A DNA stretch of 64,000 bases from Ectobius pallidus (GCA_964059195.1 CAXKWD010000005.1:39261825-39325824), one strand, 5' to 3'; counted from the first letter of the stretch, positions 33,184 to 47,051 are shown. Notes: generated by a model not told the origin, from the sequence alone. Translations and numbers: made by a program.

Positions 33184-34083
33184 AGTCTTGACATATTATT
33201 ACTTGGCCATCAGCAAAATACAAACTTAGAGATAGCCAAATTATGCGTTCCATTCGGAAGTGACATTTGAGAGTGCAGTGCCACTGCTTGCAGGTGTAAT
33301 GCGAGTGTGCGTTTGGAGAATTTGGTTGGAAGTAGGCTACATTTTACGATGGTTAAAATATTGTCAGATGAAGGCTGCTAATCACCAGGTCATATTTGAA
33401 ACGAAAACTATAATCACGGTTAGGTTAAGGGGTACCAAGTGAGAATGGGCGAGGAAGAGTGCGCCAAGACAAATGAGGGTTTGCACAGTCATGGAACCCG
33501 GTCGAACCCGATCTCTATAACAGAGATTTAAAAATGTGTCTTGAAGAGGCAATTCCCCTTATTAGTTTATTACCTCCTCCTACCGAGGTGAGCGTATAGA
33601 ACTGAATCATCCCCCAGCGTTTCCTGAAGTGCATCTACGTTACGGTACGTCATTGCGATAGGCTGGTGAGAGGGGATAATACGTCATGAACAATTTCTCA
33701 TTTACATCCTTGCTCTATAGGAAGATAATAAATTTAAATATATATATATATACTCGAAGTAGGACAGTATTCCCTGTTATCACTGAACAACATTCCACTG
33801 AAGGCAATATATTTCCTACCTCGTCAGTTAGGCTATAGACTGTAATAATCCCAATCCTAGTAACTTGGAATAAAAGTAACGGCAAACACTACGTTGCCCT
33901 ATTTTCCAACGGGCCATCCTTTAGCCAGTGCAGTGTGAAGAAGAATGTCGTTGCCAAGTGATTAAATAGTGGTGAGAATATAAAACCTAATAAGCGCGAA
34001 AGGAAAAAGCTCTCTGTGGAGAGAGTAGAGTTCAGACTATGCGTTAGGAGAAGCAGCTATATTGGCAGCGCTTATTCCCATCC
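33184..34083. other. No feature recognised
   Basis: No repeat partner or gene seen. Confidence 0.35.
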
Positions 34084-34172
34084 TCTCCTGTAGAAATTCG
34101 ACTGGGAGGTGTTTAAACATCCACCCTACAGTTCCGATCTCGCTCCCAGTGATTTCCATCTTTTCCTACAAC
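34084..34172 (+). pseudogene. Mariner transposase fragment
   Basis: LL, stop, KFDWEVFKHPPYSSDLAPSD, then FHLFLQL: the region around the third catalytic Asp of a mariner transposase (consensus HPPYSPDLAPSD). It stands right at the left edge of dispersed repeat copy B. Confidence 0.8.
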
Positions 34173-34179
34173 TCATTAT

Positions 34180-35815
34180 CGATATTAAGATAAACCCGCA
34201 ATTAACAGCATGTTTACTTGGTCCTGGCAAATTTCCTATCTTAATAATGTTAAATGTAACTCACTACAACGATAAAGCTATTTTAGAAACAACCTTTATT
34301 GACAATATTATGAAGTTCAATTAGCCCTGTGGATGGTAGGGGATATCAGGTTAGTGTCCTTCCCAGTCATCAATATTTCTTAGAAATTCAGTGGTAGAAA
34401 ATAGGGCATTGAGAGTAAAATCGTCCCTTACGTGTGCAAAAACATGTAGCGCGACTTTAATATGCACAGCATGTGTAGTTAAAACACTCTATCGGGTAAA
34501 TGGTTTAGTTTTGGCGTAGCTATGTGGTGAATTTGCTTGTCTTTTTCTTCCCTCATCCCACCCTCTGCGAGTTTGAAATTTTTGACTCGTGTCTAGGCTC
34601 AGAGCTTGGTGTGATCCGAGATGTTAAACCAGTCTGAATAGTAATTTTTCAGTGTGCGTGTATAAAGAAGCTATGGTTATCATTCAACGGAAGTCAAAGT
34701 GCAGAAACAGGATTACGGTCTTTTTTATTAGCTTCTTTGCAAGTATGTTTCTTGAATTATCCTATAGATCACAAAGTACTCTGCATGCAGTTTTTCTAAT
34801 AGGCCCTATGTAGAACACCATAACCTCACAATATAACAACCCTCATACAACAATTTAATCTGCTAGGGCCCACAAATATCGCTATACAGAGGTTTGACTG
34901 ACAAAAACAGGTGTTTTGACTTAAAAGAATATTAGTCAATTATCAAGTGCCATAATGATACTACTTCATGAGATTGTGTGGTGGAAGAGTATGTCCGTCT
35001 GTCTGTGTGTCTGAACTCAAATACGCTTTATCGGATTTTCATGAAACTTGGTAGGCCTATACACATTTATAACGTCCGTAGGAAGAAGCCTATTAATTTT
35101 GGACCAAATCGCTTGACCGGTACCGGAATAACGACTAATTATCGGTCACATCTATTATAATTATAATCTTATATTATAATCTTATAATAATATAATAAGC
35201 TGGTAAATTACATAAATCTTATTATTTGCATAAAAACACAATATTAATTTTATAATGAGTATAAAATGTTACGATAATATTGCATGGCCCACAATAACCT
35301 AAACATAAAGTATGCAGTGGATCGCTTATCTAGGCGTTGAATATAATAAAACGCAGCTGCTGTTGATAGGCCTATAATATTATGCATTCTGTCGAAATGT
35401 AGGCTATATTTTAACGTGTGTATGGGATTCGGGGCATGTGGTCAGCATGCCGACACCCACGGTGGTGGTTTCCATGACCTGAGCTGCTACTTCTTTATCA
35501 AGTAGCTCCCCAATTTGAATTACCCCGTTCCAGATTTCCCTACCTCAGAAAAATCAGAAGATGTACCGGGGATCGAACCCGGGCCGAAGGATCTGTAGTC
35601 TGCGACGCTAACCACAAGACCACGCCGGTATACAGTATGAATTACGAGTATGAATTGTTGTTAATGAATTGGTCTGGAGCTTAACTCGGAGATATATTAC
35701 AAAAATAACTTCTTTTCTGCATGGACCTATCATAATTGCAATTATCATTGATTAAAAAAAAAGGCATTCAGGCACTTTGTTATATCAGTTTACCTGATTT
35801 TATTTAACTTAAACT
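34180..35815. repeat. Long dispersed repeat, copy B (colinear with 10012-12710)
   Basis: See copy A for the matched blocks. Copy B lacks the ~850 bp found in A between blocks 1 and 2, and carries a SINE at 35424-35632. Confidence 0.8.
35424..35632 (-). mobile_element. SINE family 1, tRNA head and 5' body, minus strand
   Basis: On the minus strand: GTCTTGTGGTTAGCGTCG (A box), CCCGGGTTCGATCCCCGG (B box), CTGAGGTAGGG and GTCGGCATGCTGACCACATG. The 3' half is missing. Confidence 0.9.
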
Positions 35816-36362
35816 CAGGCAAAGAAAATTCTAAGAAGGAGCTCACCTATTGACAAATTCTAAACATCACATTTTCTGAGTAGGTGAGATAACCTTTGTT
35901 TCTGGCTCTATTCATCCTCGTCACGTTTGGAATCTGCACTCCTCCACGCATGATGAAGATGAAGTCCACCACTGAGACATGCTGGTATGGAAAATAACTT
36001 TATCTAAATGCTCCTCCAAACAGGTCAAGGCCTTCGGAAAGTAAAACCACGTTTGCCGCAAATTGTAGAATATTTCAATAATAAAGTGTATTAGGCCTAT
36101 TTGCATTCCTATTATGTCTTACATGGACTGACAATCACATCACGTGTTGGCATCCTACTTAAAAGCAATCAAATTCAATAGAAGCTATAAACAACTCTGA
36201 ATTCATGCTTACTGTTAGTATTTGTATTATCTCACACTCAATTATATAAGCAGTGAATAAAGAATAATAAATAAATAATATAACAGTAATTAATTCTACC
36301 ATCTAGTGAGATATTTATAATACCGGCATGATATGACTATTTTATTTTCACATGTTTTCGTA

Positions 36363-36586
36363 GTCCTGGATGTCGTAGTCTGTATGGCACTGGCTTTCTG
36401 TGCACAAGGTCGCGGATTCGATCCCGTGTCATGCATATGACATTTATCAGTGCTTAAATGCGGCAGGCTCAAGTCTGTAGGTATACAGGCATTTAAAAGA
36501 AATCCTGCGGTACGAAATTTCGCACATCGGCGAGGACCACAAAGCCTAAGTCACAGGAAACCTAATCGTTAAATAACCATAAAACG
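36363..36586 (+). mobile_element. tRNA-derived SINE family 2
   Basis: A box-like TGGATGTCGTAGTCTG and B box GCGGATTCGATCCC, followed by a body with TTTAAAAGAAATCCTGCGG and CGTTAAATAACCATAAAAC at the end. This tail type is familiar to me from arthropod SINEs. Confidence 0.7.
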
Positions 36587-37039
36587 AACCATCACAAGTT
36601 TCCATAGATATCCTTTCGTTTAGCCTAGGACTAACACACACATGGGGGTAAAGGCAGTCGGGACTAACAACTTTACCACCTTTATTTGCTGAATGTCTTT
36701 AAAATAAAATAAAAAATAAAAAAAATATTTAAAAAAGTAAATGAAACACAGGTGCGACTAATCATATTACGCTCTATATGGTATCATTTCTTCGCTGGTT
36801 GCATTAAATAGTCATTGCAAATGCAACTAGTTCTTAAATGTGTTAAGTACATGGGGCTTCAGGAAATAGGAGTTGATATTGTCTATGAATACTTGTTTAT
36901 GTCGTGTGTACTATGTCGAAAGGATATAGAGTTACAATTACTTTTAATTGCTTCTTGAGACATTTTAAGATTAATATGATAGTTTATTCAACGCGAGGAA
37001 TAATTTCATCTTACACGAACGACTGATACAGTCGCTACA

Positions 37040-37285
37040 GCGACAGCGACCACTAGTGGTCCGCGAAGATGGTGCAGATGGTCCGCAGACATAATTAAAA
37101 AATATGATAAAGCAAGTGGAAAGTAAAGAAGTAAAATTTTTTCACATATTTCGTTTTAATTAATACCCCATATATTAAGGGCATAGGCCTTCTTTTAAAA
37201 ATGGGATGTAAAATTAAGGGTCCGTAAATGTTTTTACACATTTTAGAGGTCCTCGGGTTCAGAAAGGTTGAGAAACGCTGCTCCA
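37040..37285. mobile_element. Possible hAT remnant
   Basis: Left ACCACTAGTGGTCCGCG and right (minus) CAGCGTTTCTCAACCTTTCTGAACCCGAGG resemble hAT ends. No clear duplication. Confidence 0.35.
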
Positions 37286-37897
37286 GCAGATGCACTGATG
37301 CCCCTCGGAAGTTGCAACAGAATTCCTGGATTCCAAGTGAATCGCGTCTTTTAAAACAAAACAAAGCAAAATTGGTATCGGTCTGTAGGCACTGCAAACA
37401 GCATATGTTGATAATTGTGAATTTAATATAAATTTATAACAGCTTATAAGCTATTATTTAAGTTATAATTATATGGAAAATTAAACGGAATTATCTTAAA
37501 TAATTACACCATAAACAAGCGGTAGTATATTTTATCGATTACGGATCCTATTGATACCAAATCCGTAAGAAAATGTTCCTACAAGTTGGGCCTAGTCTGA
37601 CTCCAGGTCAGTTTATAGGAGTCATTATTGTTTTAATAATTAAATAATTTAAATAATTTATGGTTTAAATTTTCATTAGAATGAACGGTGTAGTAAGTAG
37701 TTCATTCGCAATGTCATGCACATGGTGGACCTTGAGGTAAGCTGCTAATATTTATAACAAATCCCTTTGGCACGTGTGTCTCTTTGAATTGGAAACACGT
37801 GATCATAACAGAAAGAGCCTATTGCCGCTTCCTTTGGCATTGACATTGTTCTTACATTGCTATTATTTCTGTTGTTTACATTTTTATAAGGGACAAG

Positions 37898-38159
37898 AAT
37901 TCTAGAGTGATAGGGAAAAAGCGAATAAGTCAAAATTCCAAAGTTTCAGGAATGACAAAAAACAATTTATTTCCGCAGCATTGTTACACTATTTAGTTCA
38001 GTCCACCAGATATTTTTACACAGTAACTTATACTATGTAAAAATATCTGGGTGGACTGATCTAAATATTGTAAAAATGCTGTGAAAATAAATCGTTATTT
38101 GTCTCTCCTACAACTTTGGTATTTTGACTTATTCGCTTTTTCCCTATCACTCTAGAATT
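37898..38159. repeat. 262 bp near-perfect palindrome (foldback element)
   Basis: Arms of about 125 bp beginning AATTCTAGAGTGATAGGGAA pair with the complement at the right end. The centre lies near 38028. Only scattered mismatches; no coding. Confidence 0.9.
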
Positions 38160-38954
38160 ATAAACGCCTACATCCTTTCCCTTGTGGCTAAGGAAAAATG
38201 CCTCGAAACCATGCAGCAAGAAACCAATGATTCCAGTTCAGCTTCTGGAAAGAATGTATGAGCAATGTTGATGAATGATCACACATAAAATAAGAAAAGA
38301 AAGGGTACGTAGAAAATATAAATGGGAAGGAAAGTTTTTGGAGAACTCACTGAAGAACATCATAAGATACATCACGTATGGAAGTAATTGCCAAAAATAT
38401 TATATGGAAATAAGTTATTATTGTAGAGAAATCTAACAGATGGTCTCAACTTACATAGCATTCACAAGCAATACAATAAGCTTGTAGGATTTCGAAATAA
38501 GGCACAATAAATGACGCAGACAAAACAAACTACTCAAACCCTCACATAACAACAAACCAATCTCTGCATACTGGTGGACAATAGAACTTGCAGTTCTTTG
38601 GTCACACCATTCAGAATTGCGATAAATAGATAAAGTAATAGCACAATTTAAATGAATGGTAAAGTTAATCAAATATGACGTCATTTAAGTTTTGGACTTA
38701 TAGGCCTGCCTAGGTAGATGCCACATTGACTGCAGTTGTAATCTTTTTCTCAGTTTTAAGTAAAACCTTTTTTCTACTCTGTGCTTGAAAATGCAAGTTT
38801 CTAATTCCACATTCTGACAAAGCGTAAGCGACCGCATTGTGCAAAAGCTCATTCAGTTAGTCTCATACAAATCCGGTAGACTATTATTCGGGAGGCAAGT
38901 TTTTTTTTTCTTCTTTCTTTTTTTCATGGCAGAGATGGGCCAGTAGCTTATAAC

Positions 38955-39693
38955 CAGGGCCCGGATTCTGATGACATAAAATTGTTTGAAAAATTACCCA
39001 TAAAATGACCCTAAATTTTAAAGAAAATGACTTAATAATTATAAAAAAATTGACCTAAAACCTGATATTTTATTTAAGTTATAGACTAGTTTGTACATAA
39101 TTGAAAAAATGTAAATAACTGTAATGTTGTGAATGTTCTTTTCTCACGAAAATTTATACTGGCACTGGAACTGGAGAGTCAGAATTTGGCACATCCTTTT
39201 GTGGTCTGCCGGATTATATTGTTGTTTATTGAGGGTAAACAGTAGTTTGCACTTTCAAATCCAAGCAGGTGGCAGACTCTGGTGCCAAGTCAATCTAATA
39301 ACAATAGTAATATAAAACAAAATGTTGGCGTTTCTTTGATTCTCACTTCCGACTGTGACACGTCAACACTTTAACGCCGAATTTTTCCTTCTTGCATGAA
39401 ACAAACAACACTTCAAAGATAGCACCGCTAGCGACGAAAAAGAAGAGAATACACCCAATGTAAATACACGAAAATGACTAAATAAGGAAGCAAATGACAT
39501 GAAAATGACAAAATAATGACCTAAAATTGAAATAAATGCCCTAAAAATACAAAATTGCATAAAATGACAAAAAAATGACCTAATAAAAATACATTTCTAC
39601 AATGTAGAGGCTATGATTAGGATTTATCCACAAGTTGGCAATGTCTATCCTGCATCAATAAAAATATGACATGTCATTAGAATCCGGGCCCTG
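38955..39693. mobile_element. Non-autonomous hAT element (739 bp)
   Basis: Perfect 8 bp duplication CTTATAAC at 38947-38954 and 39694-39701. Ends CAGGGCCCGGATTCTGATGA and, inverted, CAGGGCCCGGATTCTAATGA. Many AAAATGAC units lie near both ends. No transposase. Confidence 0.94.
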
Positions 39694-39701
39694 CTTATAA
39701 C

Positions 39702-41379
39702 TTCACTTCAGAGAACGTATATATATGCTAAGGAGCAAGCTAATTAACTAAGTCACGATCAAATTTTTTAATATACCGTACCATTAGCTTAGAGGCCTTA
39801 GACTATCCATAAGTTATATTAACGGATATGAGGATAGTTGAATACAGCTATATTGGGTTATACTGTAGCTTACAGCAGTATTTTTGGCATGTTTCCACTC
39901 AGACTCAGCGAGATTGTTAAGAAAAGTGTTTAATTCTACGAGACCATTCGAATGGCCCCGGCTGCCACTAGCCATCAATCAATACCAGAGTCCAATATCT
40001 TGCATTTTGAAAATCAGGAATCATTTAAAAAAATATAATTGCAAACCTTTATATTTCTTCATTCAGTATGTAGCAGAATTATATTTATTGCGATCAGTTA
40101 TTGATTTTTTGTGAATTTTTGTAACCGAATCTACATACCGCAATGGAAAAAACCACTACCCCCAGGGAAATGTATTTATAATCATAATATTCAACCTACT
40201 GAGACAAATAATTATCTGCACGCTAAAGTATCCTAGTTCATTTTGTCGGCTTACAAAATAAAAAAATAAAAACGTAACGAAGAAAGCTAGTTTTAAGAAT
40301 TTTGTAAAAGGAATATTTATTTTCTAATTGTTAAAGATTAGTGTAAAAACAAACCAACAAAATTTGCTGACACTTGTCTACGTATGAGGTTTTAAAAATA
40401 ATTTACAACCTAAAATATAAGTGCTAGACATTTTTGTTTGGATTAGCAATTTCAAGCAAATTTGTATGGCATTTTATGTTTAACCTTCCATCAGACTTTG
40501 GCATCAAAAGAGTTAAATTTCTGATATGAGGGTGAGTATTTAACAAGCAGGTAGCAAAGGTCGCAAAGAACTTCGCCTCCCAACGGATAGAAGTTTTAAC
40601 CTACTATTCAGAAAAATGTTAACATGAACTCTACAGTAAGTAACTTGCAGCAAAGTTTTAATAGAATATTTCATACGCCAAAATTGCTGTCAGGTCTTTT
40701 TCATGTAAATTACAGACCTACCTACGCCTGTCCTTTTTAAACATAGCCTACACCACAAAACGCTAATAAAATATTGCAATAAAAGTGACTTGGTAAAAAA
40801 CAACCGAGTTTTGAGTTATTTTACGTTGCCTTAATTACTTCTCATACTCTTCTGGCATTGTTCTTGCCACTGTGGAGTTTGCTTCCTTCTCCAATCAGTT
40901 TACGCATCACTTCCTTAATATAAGATCCACTGTTCTTGCAAGCTTCATGTCGAGGCCAAGTCTTGTCATTAATTAACTGCTGTTGTTTTGCTGGAGCAAC
41001 GCCTACATGAAAGTAGGTAGCCTAGATAACTTATTTCTCTTCAAATCATTATTTCCTTGTATAAAATTTATAACGGTCGTTTTTATGAGAGACATATTTA
41101 TTTTATTACACGACTTCCACCTATTGTTGGTCTATCAATTTTACTGGCCAGACGTAAAATCTAGACGCAAAATGAGATTTATTATGGTAGCTGTATATTA
41201 CTAGGCCTACTACTACTACTGTTACAAAGAACATATCTTGCAATTTAGGCTACATAACATAATTTTCATCCCATGATTCATAGGAGTGGAAATGAGTTAC
41301 ATAGTACATGGATTAAAAGTATATGAAATATATATTAACTTCATAATAATAATAACCATCTATAGTATTATAATATTTG
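39702..41379. other. No feature recognised
   Basis: AT-rich, no repeats matched. Confidence 0.35.
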
Positions 41380-41886
41380 AGGTGGTGTTTCTTTGCAGAC
41401 CGTATTCATTTGTGTAATTAAATGAAGGTGGCATTGCTCTGTTGCCATAGCGACCTGGAATGAAATCGATTTTTTGCAACAAAACACATCAACTTGTCGA
41501 TCGCTTCGATTCTTTATAAATTTGTTTATGCAGAGATCTTAATTTCTTTTTACATAGGTGGACAGAAAGCAGGCCTAAATTGGGAAACATTGAACGTTTT
41601 GATTTGCGTGTAAGGGTAGATTAAGGTTCATAAATCTACGGTTTGTTTTAATCGTTTTATTTCGAAACTGTAAGCCCATATGACAGCACAAGGTCCGTTT
41701 TAGTAGTTTTAATTATTCATTTTACTACGTCTAACAATATAATTAAAATAAAACTATGCAATTCATCCAATTCACGTAAAAACGATATCAGTGTTAATAA
41801 ATAAAATGCTCTAATTATTTTTCTGTTAAATAGATTACCTAAATAAAACATCTACCGACGCACGCGAAGCCTTGGGAACCTGCTAG
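41380..41886 (+). mobile_element. Possible Helitron
   Basis: The 3' end GACGCACGCGAAGCCTTGGG then CTGCTAG|T is Helitron-like, and the block TTGCCATAGCGACCTGGAA occurs in insect Helitrons as I recall them. The 5' end is uncertain. Confidence 0.4.
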
Positions 41887-44137
41887 TAATTTCCTCGAAT
41901 ATCACACAAAACATTCCCCAGAATGCATTTTAAAATATAAGTGCAAGTTTTATTAGCACATAATATTTTTTTAAAAATTATGTTTTAGGGCAAGAATTCT
42001 TGCAGGATTGCACCGAAAATATTACAGTACGGTTACGTAAACGGTGTAATTTCTAGTTTTTTGCAAAAGGTATTAAAAAATTATGTTGTTTAGTTAGCTA
42101 TTGCAGTTTACAAAGTTAGACCTAGCTAGAGCTATTAATTCCCTTAAATAAAATTGTATTTTTTCATAGATTAAACTTCAAAACTTTGATTGCGCTTCTT
42201 ATTCGATGGCGCAGGGTAATAGAGAAAGTATGACGGGTGATTAACTTCCATAAGAAATTAAGGACATTTTTGGATTAAACTATTGTCTACTGAAAATGGG
42301 AAAAATGAAGCTGAAACCTACCATAGTAGGCCCTACTCCCATGGAATCAATCGCGCTATTTACTAAGACGACAGTCTAAATCCCTTATAGTCTAGCTTAG
42401 TCCTCGTTCCCCTGTCACATGCTTCGAAGTAGCATCATGGAACACAGGTTGAAGGCAGATAAAGGTTCTACTGTAAGCATGAATGATCAGAAACTCTACA
42501 ACGAGAACAGGAACAAGCTACGCACCATAAGTGAAGCATTATTCAGCCGCTAAGTATGTAGCCTGGAATAGATAAAAGAAAGCCTACTGTAACACTTAAA
42601 AATACTGTTGAAGGAAACAGTTACGTAACAATAAATTTAAGGAAGTTACTGCATGATACGTGTGTATGAAGGGAATTAGTATTTGAATTAATATTTGATT
42701 GCTCGTCAAAATCATCAGGAAAGAACTACAGAATATCTTCACGAAAAGACTTCAACAGATTCTGAGAAGCCAACTGAAGGGAAAGCATACAATATGTTTA
42801 ATACATGGTCAACAATAGCATAATATACAGACATATAATAATTCCTGTAATTACTGCAAAAGTTTCAACTGATGAAATGGTAAACAATCACTCTCCAAAA
42901 AGTTAGTAGACGGACGGGATACGCAACAAGGTAAAAGAGGATGCACCAGCTAAAATCTCTTTCTGTCTGTTGTTAGATTGTACTTGCCAAGGAAAGAAGG
43001 GAACATGGTCTGAATGGTGTTAAGAAAATGTACAGAGATCAAACAAAACAAAAATATCCTTGCAAGGATCCTTCAGAACAAGCACTAGCAAAACTAAGGC
43101 ATATTTTATATAAGACTACGAAGTTGTGAGCTTTACCAAAACTGAAAGGAAGGAGAGAGGATTGCACGGCTGGTTTTACCACTAGCTGAAATATGTTTTT
43201 CTTGACTAAGATGTAATATATTTGGAATTACCTGGGACAAAGAGTTATTATAACAATCCAGGATCAGGTCATAGCGACATGAACATACAGACAGTGAGGG
43301 CATGGTGAACGAAATTTCTCCTGGCAAATTGCTGCCTTATAAGAAAACTGAGACATGCAACATGCGAAGCTCTGGTTGGAACAGACCAAATGATGAGGCA
43401 AGAAACACTCTCAAAATATATCACATATAATTGGGATTGCTATTAACCCAAATACAAGAACGCTTGGGCCGCCATTAAGCATTTATTAAAGCCGGGATTT
43501 TGAGATATATCATAATTTTCTTTTGGAGTAGTTGGCAACAGTGCATTGTGACAATTAAATTTTGCACTTGGTATGTTATTTACAACGGAATTGTCATAGG
43601 TCATCAAACAACATTTCCACTAGATTTTCACTAAAGTAAGCTTATAGTTATAGATGTTTTAAATTATTGCAAAAACTTTTTTCAGATTTGTATAGGTCCA
43701 TTATTAGGTAATCAGTGAGGTGTTACAGTGAGATAAAGTGTTCCTTATGTAAATACGTTGATGCCATGCTTTCCTCAAAACTAATAGCACCATCAACCTA
43801 GTACACTATGTTGTTCAGGTAGGTAAGTTTTCTCACAGTGAAAATAATTCCTCAAGTTAGGAAAGAGAAGAGAGGGATAAGAATAAAGGATATAATACAA
43901 TGTGTCAAATATCCAGTCCTAAATTATCAAAACAAATCTTCAAACTGGATGTGTCCGAATAGGATGTGAAATCCAATATGTAAGTTAACTCATAAAATAG
44001 AGCATATTTACCCATGGATCATTCTTGTTTGTCTTACCCAATTGGATAACTATTAATGAATCCTTTTAAAGTTATTTTGAGCCCTTTTAATATAACTGCT
44101 AGAGAATTTTACATATTTTGTTACTGGATCTATGATG
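41887..44137. other. No feature recognised
   Basis: About 2.2 kb without a gene, microsatellite or repeat partner that I can support. Confidence 0.35.
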
Positions 44138-44145
44138 GCCTATAT

Positions 44146-44323
44146 CATGGGTGCGCATCTGTTACACTTCGTGTCACTGTGCGGTAGGGGAATTTCTCCC
44201 ACTACAGTGCCCTTGACGTCAGCATAAAGCAGTTTCGACGTGACACTGAACATGAAGAACAGGTTTCTTACGTCACAGCAAGGGATGGGGACTAAAACGT
44301 TTCACCTCAGTTGCTCACCTATG
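44146..44323. mobile_element. 178 bp hAT-type MITE, copy 1
   Basis: Perfect 8 bp duplication GCCTATAT at 44138-44145 and 44324-44331. Termini CATGGGTG...CACCTATG with inner GCAACTG. Nearly identical, in inverse orientation, to 55979-56157. It contains TTGACGTCAGC and CTTACGTCAC. Confidence 0.94.
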
Positions 44324-45078
44324 GCCTATATCCTATAACGTTCGGGTCCAAGTGATTAGGACTATTGCTATGATTGCCCATTTTGTGAGTGGTAAATACC
44401 CTAACATTTCTTTTTATTTTTGGGGTTGGCTATAACTACGGTTTGATATAATTTAAATGGGAAAGCGCTTTATATAAGAGTAAATGGATGGCTTATTATC
44501 TTATTGCATTAAAATAGCACATGGTATCTACGTTTTAAGTAATCTATTCCTAGTTGTAGCCAACTAGAATGAATTACTTTCGGACGGTACGACTGTCTGT
44601 GTCATCAGATAGTAGTCTTACCGTGTATAATCTCTGTTTAGGAGAGTTTATCAAGAAGAAAATACTTGGTGTTTGTGTACATATCACGATCATTGGTTGC
44701 GAAGCAACCAGTTATATCAAAACAGAGGGCGAAGGCGTGCATTTTCACGAGAGTTTTGAAGGTCACTGATACAGTGTTTGCAATATCGGGCATCTATCTA
44801 GTTCAGTGACATGCTGCTAAACAAACACTACAATCTAACTCTCTGTTGTGGTTGTCACAAGCTATCAGCTAATTGAACGTGATCCATTCGCGCTTTCAAG
44901 CATTCCTCCTTAAGACGAAATAAATTAACTTCCAGATACATCCTCAAGAGTTAGAACTTACCACACTCTCAGGACATAGCGCCAGCTGAGTATTGAGTTG
45001 ACCAATTCCACTTTTTTGCATACATACACAAAGACATGAAGTATTTTTTGAACTCTTACTTTCGGTACTCGATTTTTG

Positions 45079-45279
45079 TGAGGTAGGGAGGTCTGAAACG
45101 GAATGCACTGAGCCTCATGACACCGGAGCTACTTGATACAGAGGTAGTTGCTCCGGTTCATCAGGCCATCAAATACGACCATGCTGACCACATGTCAAAA
45201 TCCAGCCACTTGCCTAAGGTAGATGACGCAGCGGCCGAATGGGAGGATTTTTCCTTCAAGGGATGCAGTGCCATAGAGA
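45079..45279 (+). mobile_element. SINE family 1, 5'-truncated copy
   Basis: TGAGGTAGGGAGGTCTGAAA through GGATGCAGTGCCATAGAG. The head and tail are missing. Confidence 0.85.
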
Positions 45280-46198
45280 ATAAAGAAATAAAGAGAAAAG
45301 TTTAGGTTTCCATCATTTGAGTATGCTGCGAAACCAATTTGACACTTCTAAATACCGAGATAGTATAGGCTACTGCTTTATGCCACGTTACGTATTATGA
45401 TTCTCCTAAGTAGGCAATTCCTAGCTTCTTTCCTTCGTTTCTTCAAACCTTACCTTGATGGATGTGGTACTCTCAAATACTCTGACGATATTTTGGCTAT
45501 AGGCCTAACATTTTTTACATACCAACACACTCCATGTGTTACGACAAAAATAAATTCCTATCGAGGTCACAGAATATCGACAAACTAAACACGTGAATAA
45601 TTGATTATGCAATTCTCCAATTAATCCGTTTAGCCTAGGAAAGAAGCGTGATATCGCCTTGTTTTCTGTGTGATTCCCAAAGATGCGTCAAATGTACTTA
45701 TTTAGCTTTATAAAAGGAAAATATTAATTTAGGCTATAGGATTTTCTCTACAAAAAAGTTTCAGACAGACATGAAAATAGAGAAGTCAACAATAATATCT
45801 TCTTCTGCTAGGCCTAACTTATTGACAAGTGGGGACCTGGCGAATAGCTGTTCTGGTTAGCGTGAAGTACGATTTTAATAATCATTTTGGTTTTGTTATG
45901 ATACACCTTGCTTCATAAATAGGTCCACGTGAATGGTCATAATGAAGCACCAAACGTTGTGCCTTGCTTTATGTCAGAGTTTTTAATTAAATAAAAAACT
46001 TTCTGTCTTACATTTATAATTCCTGTTTGTTTGCTTATTTTTATGTTCATTTATCTCTCATGACCATTTTTAGGCCTACCTACTGTAAGGGGGTATTGCG
46101 TTCGAGTTTGAAATAATTCAATTGTGAATTTCAGGCATTAAAAAAATCATTTTCAGAAACATATCTTTCTGTATGTCTGAACAGTATAGTGGAAAAAC
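45280..46198. other. No feature recognised
   Basis: No repeat partners seen. Confidence 0.35.
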
Positions 46199-46258
46199 TA
46201 ACCGGGCGGCGTAGGCCGCATAAACATCCCTACAACGGGAGAGGTTAAACTAAGAACT
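46199..46258 (+). mobile_element. 3' end of SINE family 4
   Basis: GGGCGGCGTAGGCCGCATAA and CGGGAGAGGTTAAACTA match the complement of 56291-56342, the 3' end of the minus-strand SINE there. Confidence 0.7.
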
Positions 46259-46301
<43 letters not shown>

Positions 46302-46334
46302 GAGAGGGAGGGAGGGAGAGAGAGAGAGAGAGAA
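46259..46334. repeat. (GA)n microsatellite
   Basis: AG/GA array directly after the SINE end. Confidence 0.95.
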
Positions 46335-47051
46335 TATTTGACTTGTATAAAGATTTCATAGGTCTAATACCACATAGGTCTAACCCGGATAGCTTTATAG
46401 GATTTTTGGTGTAATAACAGTAGGCTCTATAGCAATTCAAAACTTAACAATTACTTCCCATTGTTTAAATTCGTTACACTGTTATATTTTGCTTAAGTAA
46501 GCCTATGTATAATATTGTATGAGGCTACTCGTGAAATGGAAGTAACCTTGAGTCTCTCAGTAAAACGAGGACAAAGTGCGGCGGAAATTTACTCAAAGTA
46601 TATGACTAATTTAAAACAATTATTAATATTCAAATATTAGTTTTAACTTGAGTTTATGGACGTTCCTTGGAGTTCAGACATGCATTTGAATACAGCTACT
46701 GCGTCTTAAGTTCTGCCAAGTAACTGGTAAAACATTGGAAACTTGTCAATGAAGATGAACATCTGTTAACATTGTATTATCTTACGCAACAAATATTTTA
46801 TTTTAATTTATTTACTTCCATTTTTTCACATAGGCCCACAGGCTATAAAATTTCTCAAATCGATTCAAAAGGAAGACTTGTCCCAATAATTTCTGAATTT
46901 CAGTAAACTGACGATTTAGGTAAGATCCCGGAGAAATGTAATCGGAAAGATTGCCCAAACTTTGTTAGAATACTTTTACGCTCATTTCATTAGTGACTTG
47001 TTAGTTTAAGTTATTTCTGGTGTGTTGAAGAGAGACGTTTATAAGGTACTA

